The notes beneath the pieces are model-generated. The model did no database searches, was not told where the DNA came from, and saw only the letters and a program-made list of their open reading frames with translations. The position numbers were made by a program, and so were the translations under genes. A DNA stretch of 64,000 nt from Cryobacterium lactosi (GTDB lineage Bacteria; Actinomycetota; Actinomycetes; Actinomycetales; Microbacteriaceae): the NCBI RefSeq assembly GCF_004403945.1, contig NZ_SOHM01000008.1, positions 60,742-124,741 of the forward strand. Reading direction: 5' to 3'. Below are positions 45,731-53,844 of the stretch, piece after piece. Within the stretch, counting starts at the first letter, position 1, and the number at the start of each line of letters is the position of its first letter.

Positions 45731-46225
45731 ATGCCCCGCCTTGTTGTTGTGCTCCCGGTCGAGCCGCTGCGAGTGGGTGACAGTTTCGCGGTGGCCGAGT
45801 GGCCCCTGCACGTGACGGTGCTGCCCCCGTTTCTCACGGATGCCGCCCCCGGCGACATCATGGACGCCATCCGCGCCGCCGTTCTCGGCCGGGAGCCCCT
45901 CACCGTCGTCGCCGGCGACGACGCGCTGTTCGGCCGGCGGCACAACATCCCCGTCACGCTGATACTGCCGCACGACGGTCTCACCGGGCTGCACCGCACC
46001 TTCGTCGAGGCCCTGCGCCCGTTCGCGACCGAGCCCGACGAGCCCGCGTTCACCGGCAGCGGCTTCCGCGCCCACGTCACCCACAAGCCCCCGGCCCGCC
46101 TCCGCCCCGGCGCCCAGGTCACCCTCACCCAGCTCGCCCTCGTGGACATGCTCCCCCGCGCCCACACCTCCGGCCGCACGGTCCTGGCCACCCACGCCCT
46201 CTCCGCCTCGCGAGCTGTGAGCTGA
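45731..46225 (+). CDS. 2'-5' RNA ligase-like (2H phosphoesterase) protein
   Basis: 164 residues with two H-x-T motifs, LHVTVLPPF near residue 27 and FRAHVTHKP near 114, which define the 2H phosphoesterase fold (LigT/cyclic phosphodiesterase type). Length and motif spacing fit. Likely hydrolyses a cyclic phosphodiester or 2'-5' linkage; substrate unknown. TAAAGT, which contains the stop codon of the kinase gene, sits 13 bases before the ATG and could be a -10 for a leaderless mRNA. Confidence 0.82.
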   Translation: MPRLVVVLPVEPLRVGDSFAVAEWPLHVTVLPPFLTDAAPGDIMDAIRAAVLGREPLTVVAGDDALFGRRHNIPVTLILPHDGLTGLHRTFVEALRPFATEPDEPAFTGSGFRAHVTHKPPARLRPGAQVTLTQLALVDMLPRAHTSGRTVLATHALSASRAVS

Positions 46226-46287
46226 GCCCCTAAAAACCCGTGTTTTCGGTGCTTAAGTCACGGTTCGCGGAACGGTAATTTGGGGGA

Positions 46288-46794
46288 ATGGAAATACGGG
46301 AAGCCCGCGAGGGCGACTGGGCCCAGATCTGGCCCTTTCTGCGGGACGTCGTGGCGGCGGGCGAGACCTATTGCTGGCCGCGGGACACCACCGAGGAGGC
46401 CGCGAAGGCCTGGTGGATGGCCAAGCCCGGCGGCCGGGTCTTCGTGGCCGACGACGGCGGGCGGGTGCTCGGCACCGCCGAGCTGCACCCCAACCAGCCG
46501 GCGGCCGGCGGCCACGTGTGCAACGCCGGATTCATGGTGGCCCAACGGGCCGCCGGCCGCGGCATCGGCCGCGCCCTGGCCGAGCATGTTCTCGATCAGG
46601 CCCGGAACGCCGGCTTCCGTGCGATGCAGTTCAATGCCGTGGTCGAGACCAACCACAACGCCGTGCGCCTGTGGCAGTCGCTGGGCTTCAGCATCCTCGC
46701 CACGGTTCCCGGCGCCTTCAGGCACCCGGTGCACGGGTTCGTGGGGCTGCACGTCATGCACCGGTCCCTCGAGGCGGAGACGCACGGGGTCTGA
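46288..46794 (+). CDS. GNAT family N-acetyltransferase
   Basis: 168 residues. GNAT fold with the acetyl-CoA site in VAQRAAGRGIGRALAEHVLDQARN (about 90-112, Q/R-x-x-G-x-G/A) and FNAVVETNHNAVRLWQSLGF near 120-140. Substrate unknown. TAATTT lies at -12 to -7 of the ATG, so the transcript is probably leaderless although GGGGGA lies close by. A stretch AAAACCCGTGTTTT between 46229 and 46247 is a small hairpin. Confidence 0.88.
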   Translation: MEIREAREGDWAQIWPFLRDVVAAGETYCWPRDTTEEAAKAWWMAKPGGRVFVADDGGRVLGTAELHPNQPAAGGHVCNAGFMVAQRAAGRGIGRALAEHVLDQARNAGFRAMQFNAVVETNHNAVRLWQSLGFSILATVPGAFRHPVHGFVGLHVMHRSLEAETHGV

Positions 46795-46836
46795 ATCCGT
46801 CGCCCATTGTTCACCGCCCGGCCGTAGGGTGAACGC

Positions 46837-48165
46837 ATGACCGAGACACTCGACGGCGAGGGCGCCGCCCACACCGGCTCAGCGCCGACTCCCACCCGCG
46901 GCGCCGTGCTGGCCTGGAGTCTGTGGGACTGGGGCTCGGCCGCGTTCAACGCCGTGGTCACCACCTTCGTCTTCGCGGTGTACCTCACCGGGTCGTCGTT
47001 CGGTGACGAGGACGCCGTGGCCGCCCAACTGGGCTGGGCGCTTGCGATCGCCGGGTTGCTCATCGCCGTGCTCGCACCGGTCACCGGCGCCCGTTCCGAC
47101 TCCTCCGGCCGGCGCAAATTCTGGCTGGGCGTGAACACCTTCATCGTCGTGGCGCTCACCGCCGGCATGTTCTTCGTGCTGCCGAGCCCCGAATACCTGC
47201 TGCTCGGCCTGGTGCTGCTGGCGGCCGGCAACGTGTTCTTCGAACTCGCCGGGGTGAGCTACAACGCCATGCTCGCCCAGGTGTCCACGCCGCGCACCAT
47301 CGGCAAGGTCAGCGGCTTCGGCTGGGGCATGGGCTACATCGGCGGCATCGTGCTGCTGCTGATCGTGTACTTCGGCTTCATCAGCCCCGAGGTGGGTCTG
47401 TTCGGCGTCACCAGCGAGAACGGCCTGGCGGTGCGGGTGACCATGCTCATCGCGGCCGCCTGGTTCGGTCTGTTCGCACTACCGTTGCTGCTGCGGGTGC
47501 CCGAGTACCGGGCGCCGGATGCCGCGGCGCGCGCCAAGGTGGGCTTCTTCCAGTCCTACGTCGAGCTCGGCCACGACGTGGCCAGGCTCTGGAAGACCAA
47601 CCGCCAGGTGGTCTACTTCCTCGTCGCGAGCGCCATCTTCCGCGACGGCCTGGCCGGCGTGTTCACCTTCGGCGGGGTGCTCGCAGCCTCGGTCTTCGGC
47701 TTCTCCCCCGGCGAGGTGATCATCTTCGCCATCGCCGCGAACGTGGTCGCCGGCATCGCCACCATCAGCGTGGGAGTGCTCGACGACAGGCTGGGCGCCA
47801 AACCCGTCATCGTCACCGCCCTGGTGGGCCTCATCATCAGCGGCAGCCTGGTGTTCCTGCTGCACGACGGCGGTCAGATCGTGTTCTGGACCGCCGGCCT
47901 GGCGCTGTGCCTGTTCGTCGGCCCGGCGCAGTCGGCCAGCCGCACCTTCCTGGCCCGGATCATCCCGGCCGGTCGTGAGGGCGAGGTGTTCGGCCTGTAC
48001 GCCACCACCGGTCGCGCCGCGAGCTTCCTGGCGCCAACGGCGTTCGCGCTCATGGTGACGTTCTTCGGCGCAACCTACTGGGGCATCCTGGGCATCGTGC
48101 TGGTGCTTGTCATCGGCCTGCTTCTGCTGCTGCCGGTGAAGGCCAGGCAGAACCAGATGGGCTGA
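46837..48165 (+). CDS. MFS transporter, UMF1/Atg22-like
   Basis: 442 residues, 11-12 membrane segments. It begins with the UMF1 signature VLAWSLWDWGSAAFNAVVTTFVFAVYL and GLVLLAAGNVFFELAGVSYNAMLAQVSTP, then GKVSGFGWGMGYIGGIVLL. Bacterial relatives are poorly characterised; amino acid or drug export are possible. TAGGGT sits exactly at -12 to -7 of the ATG (leaderless type). Confidence 0.88.
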   Translation: MTETLDGEGAAHTGSAPTPTRGAVLAWSLWDWGSAAFNAVVTTFVFAVYLTGSSFGDEDAVAAQLGWALAIAGLLIAVLAPVTGARSDSSGRRKFWLGVNTFIVVALTAGMFFVLPSPEYLLLGLVLLAAGNVFFELAGVSYNAMLAQVSTPRTIGKVSGFGWGMGYIGGIVLLLIVYFGFISPEVGLFGVTSENGLAVRVTMLIAAAWFGLFALPLLLRVPEYRAPDAAARAKVGFFQSYVELGHDVARLWKTNRQVVYFLVASAIFRDGLAGVFTFGGVLAASVFGFSPGEVIIFAIAANVVAGIATISVGVLDDRLGAKPVIVTALVGLIISGSLVFLLHDGGQIVFWTAGLALCLFVGPAQSASRTFLARIIPAGREGEVFGLYATTGRAASFLAPTAFALMVTFFGATYWGILGIVLVLVIGLLLLLPVKARQNQMG

Positions 48166-48171
48166 TCCGGG

Positions 48172-48708
48172 CTACGGCGTCGGCAGGATGGCGAGCACGG
48201 CCGCCCAGACGACCGGATCGTCTCCGCTGCCCGTTGCGGTCAGCGTGACTTCGGTGTCCTCCAGGGAGTACGGCGCCGTCTGAGTTCGCTCGTCGCAGGG
48301 CGCCGTGAGCACCGCCGGCCCGGTACCGGCGGATACCGCGGTGATCGTGATGGAGCTGTCGGCGCCGCCTCGACAGGCCAGTCGCAGCTCGTAGCTGCCG
48401 GGATCGGCCTCGGTCGTCACCCCGGTATTGCTGTCCTCGGCGACCGTGAGTTGGCCGTTGTTGTAGACCATGTACTGGCCGGTACCGGTGAGCGGGAAGA
48501 CCTCTTCGGCGAAGTCCGGCGCCGCGTCGGGATCAAAGGTCGCGGTGGGGGTCGGTGGGGTCGTAGGCGTCGGGGCGGCGCTGGCGCTGGATGTCGGCGG
48601 GGAGCTGTCGTCGGCGCCCGGGCTGCCGGCGCTGCAGGCGGTGAGGACGGCAAGGACAGCGACCACCGTCAGCCCGGTGGCCAGGGCGCGGCGGGTGGAT
48701 TCGGTCAC
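48172..48708 (-). CDS. Lipoprotein, paralogue of the 48713-49270 gene
   Basis: 178 residues from GTG 48708, preceded by GGAGGG. Signal peptide and lipobox LTAC (Cys about 24), then a Ser/Thr/Pro linker (about 30-55) and a small beta-rich domain with YELRLACRGGADSSITI and a second Cys in APCDERTQTAPYSLED, probably one disulfide. No known family. It shares the LACRG-x-AD motif, Cys placement and length with the gene 4 bp upstream, so the two arose by tandem duplication. Confidence 0.75.
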   Translation of the reverse strand: MTESTRRALATGLTVVAVLAVLTACSAGSPGADDSSPPTSSASAAPTPTTPPTPTATFDPDAAPDFAEEVFPLTGTGQYMVYNNGQLTVAEDSNTGVTTEADPGSYELRLACRGGADSSITITAVSAGTGPAVLTAPCDERTQTAPYSLEDTEVTLTATGSGDDPVVWAAVLAILPTP

Positions 48709-48712
48709 GGTC

Positions 48713-49270
48713 TCAGCCCTCCGCTCGCGGCAGCCGGTCGGTGACGGCGAGTGCCCACTCCACCGGCTGGTCGCTGTCGCCGAGCAGCGTGAAAGTGGCA
48801 CCGTCGGCGGGCAGGGAGAGATCCATACCCTGCGACTCACCCACACAGCCGCCGGCCAGCGTCGCCGGCTCGGCGTTGTCGATGGTGAGAGTGAGGGTGG
48901 TGTCGGCGTCACCGCGGCAGGCGAGGTAGACCGAATAGCTCCCGGCCGCCAGGGTCGACGCCGTGAGCGTGAAGGAGCCGGGTGCGCCGGCCTGGAATGC
49001 TCCGCTCTGGGCCATGACGAACCCGTCGGCTCCGCCGGTGGGCACGGCCTCGGCGGCCCAGGCCGCCGTCACGGCGGGGTCGACGGTGGGGTCTGCTGCG
49101 GGGTCGACGGCGGGCGTCGGGCTGGCTGTCCCGGTGGCGGTGGCGGACGGCGGTGGCGTGCCGCCCGCGGCCTCGGGCCCGGCCGCCGTGCAGGCGGCCA
49201 GTCCGGCAACGAGGGCCACTCCCCCTAGAACTCTCAGGCCGCTTCGACAGGTCTTCGGTGTGTTCCCCAT
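48713..49270 (-). CDS. Lipoprotein, paralogue of the 48172-48708 gene
   Basis: 185 residues. Signal peptide with lipobox LAAC (about residue 27), a Thr/Pro/Ala-rich linker, then a beta-rich domain with YSVYLACRGDADTTLTLTIDN and the second Cys in AGGCVGESQGMDLSL. The match to its downstream neighbour is limited to the motif, cysteine pair and layout. Exported, lipid-anchored; function unknown. First gene of the pair, 4 bp before the next start region. Confidence 0.77.
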   Translation of the reverse strand: MGNTPKTCRSGLRVLGGVALVAGLAACTAAGPEAAGGTPPPSATATGTASPTPAVDPAADPTVDPAVTAAWAAEAVPTGGADGFVMAQSGAFQAGAPGSFTLTASTLAAGSYSVYLACRGDADTTLTLTIDNAEPATLAGGCVGESQGMDLSLPADGATFTLLGDSDQPVEWALAVTDRLPRAEG

Positions 49271-49453
49271 CGATTCAGTCAAGCGCAGTCGGGCAGCCGA
49301 AGACAGGGTCGGCCGAGCCCGGGCGTGTCGGCTGGGCCTGATCCGCGGCACATGGGCGTGCTGCGCGCCGCACCCGGTGGCACGACCGAAACCCTGACGT
49401 CCGCGGTCAGATGGCGCGCAAATTGCATACACCGGCGGCGGCGACCGGCCCGG

Positions 49454-49720
49454 CTAGAAGTCGAGGTCGTCCGCGGCGAGCCACGGCACCGGCACCGACG
49501 GGTCGATGATCGCGCTCGGGTCCACCTCGTGGGTCTCGAGAACCACGCTGACGCCCGGCGACACGAGCACCTGAACGCTGACCTCGCCGACGACGGGCAG
49601 GTCGACCATGCCGCCGCCCTGCCGCACCGCGGCAGTGAGAGTGGCCGCGAGCTCTGCCACGTCGCACGAGGAACGCAGACGAAACAAGCGCTCGCCGATT
49701 GTGAGGGTATGCGCCTGCAT
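49454..49720 (-). CDS. Hypothetical small protein
   Basis: 88 residues: AHTLTIGERLFRLRSSCDVAELAATLTAAVRQGGGMVDLPVVGEVSVQVLVSPGVSVVLETHEVDP, cytoplasmic, one Cys, acidic. Mixed alpha/beta; no family recognised. A GGGAGG ribosome site 4 bp before the ATG supports it as a real gene. It is transcribed alone, divergent from the PEP mutase-like gene. Confidence 0.65.
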   Translation of the reverse strand: MQAHTLTIGERLFRLRSSCDVAELAATLTAAVRQGGGMVDLPVVGEVSVQVLVSPGVSVVLETHEVDPSAIIDPSVPVPWLAADDLDF

Positions 49721-49845
49721 GAAGCCTCCCTCGGTCGCCCCCTCAGGCTAGGGCTAAAGTCCGTACGTGTATACACAGTGACAGGGCGCCGTCATTGTCT
49801 GAAATCGTCCAGCTTTCACCCCGCCACAGCGGGCACACTGGACCG

Positions 49846-50646
49846 ATGACAACCACACTGCTCCAGAAAGCCGAACTCCTCAACGCCCTGCACGTGCCAG
49901 GCACGCCGCTCATCGTCACGAATGTGTGGGACGCGATCACCGCGAAGATCGTCGCAGAAGCGCCCGGCGTGAAGGCGCTGGCCAGCGCGTCGCACTCGGT
50001 CTCCAACGTGCGCGGCCTGCAGGACGGCGAAGGACTCAGCGTCGACGAAGCCATCATCGCCGCCCGGATCATCACCGGCGCCACCGACCTGCCCGTCTCG
50101 ATCGACTTCGAGAAGGGCTACTCCGCGGATGCCGCGGGGGTGGCCCGGAACGTCCGCCGCCTGATCGAGGAGGCCGGGGCCGCCGGCATCAACCTTGAAG
50201 ACTCCGTGGGCGCCGCGAAGGCCCCGCAGTTCGACATCCCCACCGCGGCCGCCCGGGTTGCCGCCGCGCGTGAGGGCGCTCAGGCGGCCGGGGTGCCGCT
50301 GGTCATCAACGCCCGCGTGGACACCCTCGCCGGTGGCGGCGAGTGGGCCGAGGCCGTGCAGCGCGCCAACGCCTACCTCGACGCCGGTGCCGACGTGATC
50401 TTCTTCCTGGGCCTCTCCGACGAAGACAAAGTCAAGCGCGCCCTCGATGAGGTGAACGGCCGCATCTCCGTGATCGGGCACCCCGGCGCCGTGCCGCTGA
50501 CGCGCCTGGCCGAACTCGGCGTCTCCAGGGTCAGCTTCGGCCCCGGCACCCTCGGCCTCGCGCTGGCCGCCCTGCAGCGTGCGGCGACCACCCTCACCGG
50601 CCTGGGCGACTACCCGGAGGACCTCGGCTTCCCGTTCGAGCTCTAG
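49846..50646 (+). CDS. Isocitrate lyase/phosphoenolpyruvate mutase family protein
   Basis: 266 residues. TIM barrel with LIVTNVWDAITAKIVAEAPGVKALASASHSVSNVRG at the start, LPVSIDFEKGYS near 85, AGINLEDSVG near 115 and VINARVDTL near 150. It matches carboxyphosphonoenolpyruvate mutase-like and oxaloacetate-hydrolase-like proteins. Catalyses C-C or P-C bond chemistry on a small carboxylate, substrate unknown. CACACT lies at -12 to -7 of the ATG. Confidence 0.88.
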   Translation: MTTTLLQKAELLNALHVPGTPLIVTNVWDAITAKIVAEAPGVKALASASHSVSNVRGLQDGEGLSVDEAIIAARIITGATDLPVSIDFEKGYSADAAGVARNVRRLIEEAGAAGINLEDSVGAAKAPQFDIPTAAARVAAAREGAQAAGVPLVINARVDTLAGGGEWAEAVQRANAYLDAGADVIFFLGLSDEDKVKRALDEVNGRISVIGHPGAVPLTRLAELGVSRVSFGPGTLGLALAALQRAATTLTGLGDYPEDLGFPFEL

Positions 50647-50728
50647 ACCGGTTCCGCCGCCGCCCGTTCCGCCGAACGGGCGGCGGTGACAGGATGCTCC
50701 GGACACAACCCGCGGACCTGGAGCGAAC

Positions 50729-51820
50729 ATGACGACGTTCGGCATCGAGGAGGAGTATTTCCTCGTGGATCCCCAGACGTTGCGGCCGGTCAACCTCGCC
50801 GACCCCGTCCTGGACGATCTCACTCCGGGTCCCGGCGTGGTCACCCGGGAGTTCCTCGCCTCGCAGCTGGAGCGGGCCACGGCGGTCTTCACCGAGCTGG
50901 CCGAGGCCGAGGCCGACCTGACCAGGTTTCGCGCCGACCTCGCGTCGGCCGCCGACAGGCACGGCGTGCTGGCGATCGGCGCCGGCACGCCCTTCGACGC
51001 GCATCCGGTGCCGACCCTCACCGATGCGGCCCGGTACCACCGGATCGAATCGGGGGTGCGCGGCGTGGTGCGGGATCATCAGATCTGCGCCACCCACGTG
51101 CACGTGGGCGTGCCGGACCGGCAGTCCGGGGTGCTGGCGCTGAACACCGTGCGCCTCTGGCTGCCCACGCTGCTGGCGCTCACCGGCAACTCGCCGTTCT
51201 GGCGCGGCCGGTCCACAGGTTTCGACTCCTGGCGGGCGGTGATCATGCGTCGCTGGGCGACGACAGGATGCCCACCGGCCTTCATCGACGCCGACGACTA
51301 CGATCGGCGCCTCCGACGCCTGATCGGGGTGGGTGCCACCGTCGACACGGCCACCGTGGCCTGGTACGCCCGGCTCTCCGAGGTGCATCCGACGTTGGAG
51401 GTGCGGGTGGCAGACGCCCAACTCGACCTGGCGCCCACCCTGCTGCTGGCCGCCCTGACCCGGGCGCTGGTCGTGTCCGCGCTGGCCGAGCCGCGGGCCC
51501 GCCCGCTCGAGGTGGAGCCGGAGCTGTTGGACGCGGCGTTGTGGCAGGCCTCGCGCGACGGGATGAACGGGCAACTGCTCGATCCGGCCACCCGCACCCT
51601 TCAGCCGGCCGGGGCTGTGGTCGCTTCGCTCCTCCGGCAGGTTAGCGGTGCGCTGGAGCAGGCCGGGGACCGGCCGCAGGTCTCAGCCCTCCTCGACCGG
51701 GTCGGGCAGACGGGCACCGGCGCCAACCGGCAGCAGCAGGCGTTCCGGAGCGGCGGGCTCACCGGGCTGCGCGGGTTGCTGGCGAGATCGTTCACCCAAG
51801 CGGCGATCTCGGGTGGCTAG
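50729..51820 (+). CDS. Carboxylate-amine ligase, YbdK/GCS2 family
   Basis: 363 residues. Glutamate-cysteine ligase type 2 fold: FGIEEEYFLVDPQTLRPV at the start, THVHVGVPDRQSG (about 119-131) and LEVRVADAQLDLAP (about 225). YbdK-type ligases couple glutamate with an amine or cysteine. GGAGCGAAC precedes the ATG. Cellular role unknown; mycothiol-using bacteria lack glutathione, so the natural product may be something else. Confidence 0.87.
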   Translation: MTTFGIEEEYFLVDPQTLRPVNLADPVLDDLTPGPGVVTREFLASQLERATAVFTELAEAEADLTRFRADLASAADRHGVLAIGAGTPFDAHPVPTLTDAARYHRIESGVRGVVRDHQICATHVHVGVPDRQSGVLALNTVRLWLPTLLALTGNSPFWRGRSTGFDSWRAVIMRRWATTGCPPAFIDADDYDRRLRRLIGVGATVDTATVAWYARLSEVHPTLEVRVADAQLDLAPTLLLAALTRALVVSALAEPRARPLEVEPELLDAALWQASRDGMNGQLLDPATRTLQPAGAVVASLLRQVSGALEQAGDRPQVSALLDRVGQTGTGANRQQQAFRSGGLTGLRGLLARSFTQAAISGG

Positions 51821-51828
51821 GGTGAGGC

Positions 51829-52698
51829 ATGCCCACCTTCGCCAGCCACGACGGCACCGCCCTGCACTACGACCTGCTCGGCCAGACTGCGCCGGGCGCG
51901 GCTGACCGCCCGCCGTTGATCGTGCTGGCCGGCGGTCCGGCCCGGCATCCGGTCTACCTGGGCGATCTGGCCGGGCTCAGCAACGCGCGCACCCTCGTGG
52001 TGCTGCACCAGCGGGGCGTGGGCGAGTCGCCGCCGTCGCCGACCGCGGCCGCCGCGGCGTGGCCCGAACTCGCCGACGACGTGGAGGCGCTCCGTCGCCA
52101 CCTGGCTTTGCCGGCGATCGAGCTGCTCGGCCACTCGGCCGGCACCCGGGTGGCTCTCTCCTACGCCGCTCGGTACCCGCAGCGCCTCACCAGCCTGTGC
52201 CTCGTCACCCCGCCGGTGCAGTGGATCCGTTCCAGTCCCGACGACAGTCCGGGCATCATCGCCGCCCACCGTGACGAGCCCTGGTACGCCGACTACGTGG
52301 CGCACCGACTGGCGGCGACGGCCGCGAAGAGCGCTTCAGATCTCAACCACCTCTTCCCCTACCTGGCCCCGATCGCGTGGGCACGGTGGACGCCGGCCGC
52401 CCGGCAGCACGAGGCGACGGGCGCGTGGCATCCCGCCGCGCAAGACCTCTTCTTCGCGGATGCCGACCCCGCCGGCATCGTCGACGGCCTGGCGCAGGTG
52501 CGCTGCCCGGTGCTGGTCATCGCGGGCGCCGCGGACGGGCTCACCGGGCACGCCCCGGTGCTGGCTCTGGCCGGGCTGTTCGCCCACGGCCGGGCAGTGA
52601 GCATGGCCGACGCCGGGCACTACCCGTGGGTGGAGCAGCCCGCCGCGTTCGCGGCGGCCCTGGCCGGCTTCTACCCCGGGGCCGCAGCGGCTGCTTAA
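51829..52698 (+). CDS. Alpha/beta hydrolase (proline iminopeptidase-like)
   Basis: 289 residues. Nucleophile elbow GHSAGTRVALSYA with Ser near 104; oxyanion region LAGGPARHPVYL near 28-39; catalytic His in MADAGHYPWVEQPAAF near 265. The YLGDLAGL/HQRGVGES region resembles proline iminopeptidase. TAGGGT lies at -11 to -6 of the ATG. It ends in TTAA, sharing its stop with the convergent FBP-domain gene. Confidence 0.85.
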   Translation: MPTFASHDGTALHYDLLGQTAPGAADRPPLIVLAGGPARHPVYLGDLAGLSNARTLVVLHQRGVGESPPSPTAAAAAWPELADDVEALRRHLALPAIELLGHSAGTRVALSYAARYPQRLTSLCLVTPPVQWIRSSPDDSPGIIAAHRDEPWYADYVAHRLAATAAKSASDLNHLFPYLAPIAWARWTPAARQHEATGAWHPAAQDLFFADADPAGIVDGLAQVRCPVLVIAGAADGLTGHAPVLALAGLFAHGRAVSMADAGHYPWVEQPAAFAAALAGFYPGAAAAA

Positions 52699-53186
52699 CT
52701 CGGGGCGAGGATCTCCGCGGCGAACCCCGCGGAACGCTCCCGCAGCATGGCCATCCGCTCCTCGCGAGCGGCGTCGACATCGAAGCCGATGTAGGCCATG
52801 GACGGCAGCTTCCGCACGTTGACCGAGCATTGGAACTCAGCGCAGATCCAGATGGCGACCGTGTCGCCGTTGCGGCCGGCGGCACCGGCCCGCTGCGCGC
52901 TGAAGAGCACCACGTCGTTGGGCAGCTTCACATCGCGGCACCACGAGCACTGGGCGCGGCGCGGCGGGGACGCATCCGCCTGGCGAAGCACCAGGCCCAC
53001 CGGCTCGCCGTCGACGGGCACGACCACGTACGAGCGGCGCTTCATCTTGGGGTCCACCCAGCCGAGGTAGTCCAGCTGGGCCCAGTCGGTCGTGTCGAGG
53101 CCGGCCGGCAGGGTGATGTCGGACACGACCTTGCGCGACGCGTTCACGAAGGTGGTCGTGATGGTGGTGGTGTCGAGGGGAAGCAT
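52695..53186 (-). CDS. FBP domain protein (elongation factor G-binding type)
   Basis: 163 residues. Two Cys pairs, QCSWCRDVKLP near 91 and WICAEFQCSVNVRK near 126, make the treble-clef zinc finger of the FusB/FBP family, which binds EF-G and frees ribosomes stalled by fusidic acid. The N-terminal helices are shorter than in FusB. Cotranscribed with the TetR gene 8 bp upstream, so its expression is probably set by the 53811-53828 operator. Whether it gives resistance is unknown. Confidence 0.82.
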   Translation of the reverse strand: MLPLDTTTITTTFVNASRKVVSDITLPAGLDTTDWAQLDYLGWVDPKMKRRSYVVVPVDGEPVGLVLRQADASPPRRAQCSWCRDVKLPNDVVLFSAQRAGAAGRNGDTVAIWICAEFQCSVNVRKLPSMAYIGFDVDAAREERMAMLRERSAGFAAEILAPS

Positions 53187-53194
53187 GGTGGGTC

Positions 53195-53794
53195 TCAATC
53201 GGTGGTGGGGTCGGGATGCTGCGGATGGGCCCTGGGCCAGTTGCGCAACGACGTGTCGATGGCGTCGAGCACTCTGCTCCAGCTGGCGGCCGCGGAGGGT
53301 TCGGAGTGGTCGAAGCCGCCGCCGGACTCGAGCGCGACGAAACCGTTGATGGCGCTGCCGAGTAGCCGCACCGCGTGGACCTCGTCGTGCGGGCTGAGGC
53401 CGTAGCCGCTCACGATCGCCCGCGCCGCACGGGCGATGACCCGGCCAGCGCCGCCGTCTGCCGCCTCCGCCGAAACACGCCGCTGCGCCGCCTCCCACCG
53501 GCCGGGGTGGGCGGTGGCGTAGTCGCGGTGGGTGTCGGCGAAGGCGAACAGGGCCGCCCTCCCGGCTTTGCCGGGCAGCGCCTCGGCCAGGGCATCGGCC
53601 AGTTCCTGCAGCGCGCGGGCGGCGGTGAGGTCGAGCAGACCGTCGAGGCCGGTGATGTGCGAGTAGATGCTCGCCGGGCGCACGTCGAATCGGCGGGCCA
53701 GGGCCGACACCGTCACGGCCGGCAGGCCGGCCTCGTCGGCGAGGTCGGCTGCGGCCTGCACCAGCTTGGCCTCGGTCACTCCTGGGCGCTTCAC
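53195..53794 (-). CDS. TetR family transcriptional regulator
   Basis: 199 residues. HTH VTEAKLVQAAADLADEAGLPAVTVSALARRFDVRPASIYSHI, followed by a C-terminal domain of the WHG/TetR_C_33 type (HRDYATAHPGRWEAAQRR). GTG 53794 is preferred because AGGAG lies 6 bp before it; GTG 53800 is the alternative. It is cotranscribed with the FBP-domain gene and sits just downstream of a palindrome overlapping its own -10, so it is autorepressed. Confidence 0.92.
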   Translation of the reverse strand: MKRPGVTEAKLVQAAADLADEAGLPAVTVSALARRFDVRPASIYSHITGLDGLLDLTAARALQELADALAEALPGKAGRAALFAFADTHRDYATAHPGRWEAAQRRVSAEAADGGAGRVIARAARAIVSGYGLSPHDEVHAVRLLGSAINGFVALESGGGFDHSEPSAAASWSRVLDAIDTSLRNWPRAHPQHPDPTTD

Positions 53795-53810
53795 GTACAC
53801 TCCTATGGTT

Positions 53811-53828
53811 TGTAGTCAATAAACTACA
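53811..53828 (-). promoter_or_regulatory. TetR operator with overlapping promoter
   Basis: TGTAGT-N6-ACTACA is a perfect inverted repeat. On the minus strand a -35 TTGACG (53848-53843) and -10 TAGTTT (53826-53821), spaced by 16 bp, place the -10 inside the palindrome. The -35 overlaps the 3' end of the alkylation-repair gene. Confidence 0.7.
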
Positions 53829-53844
53829 CACTATAGGAAAACCG

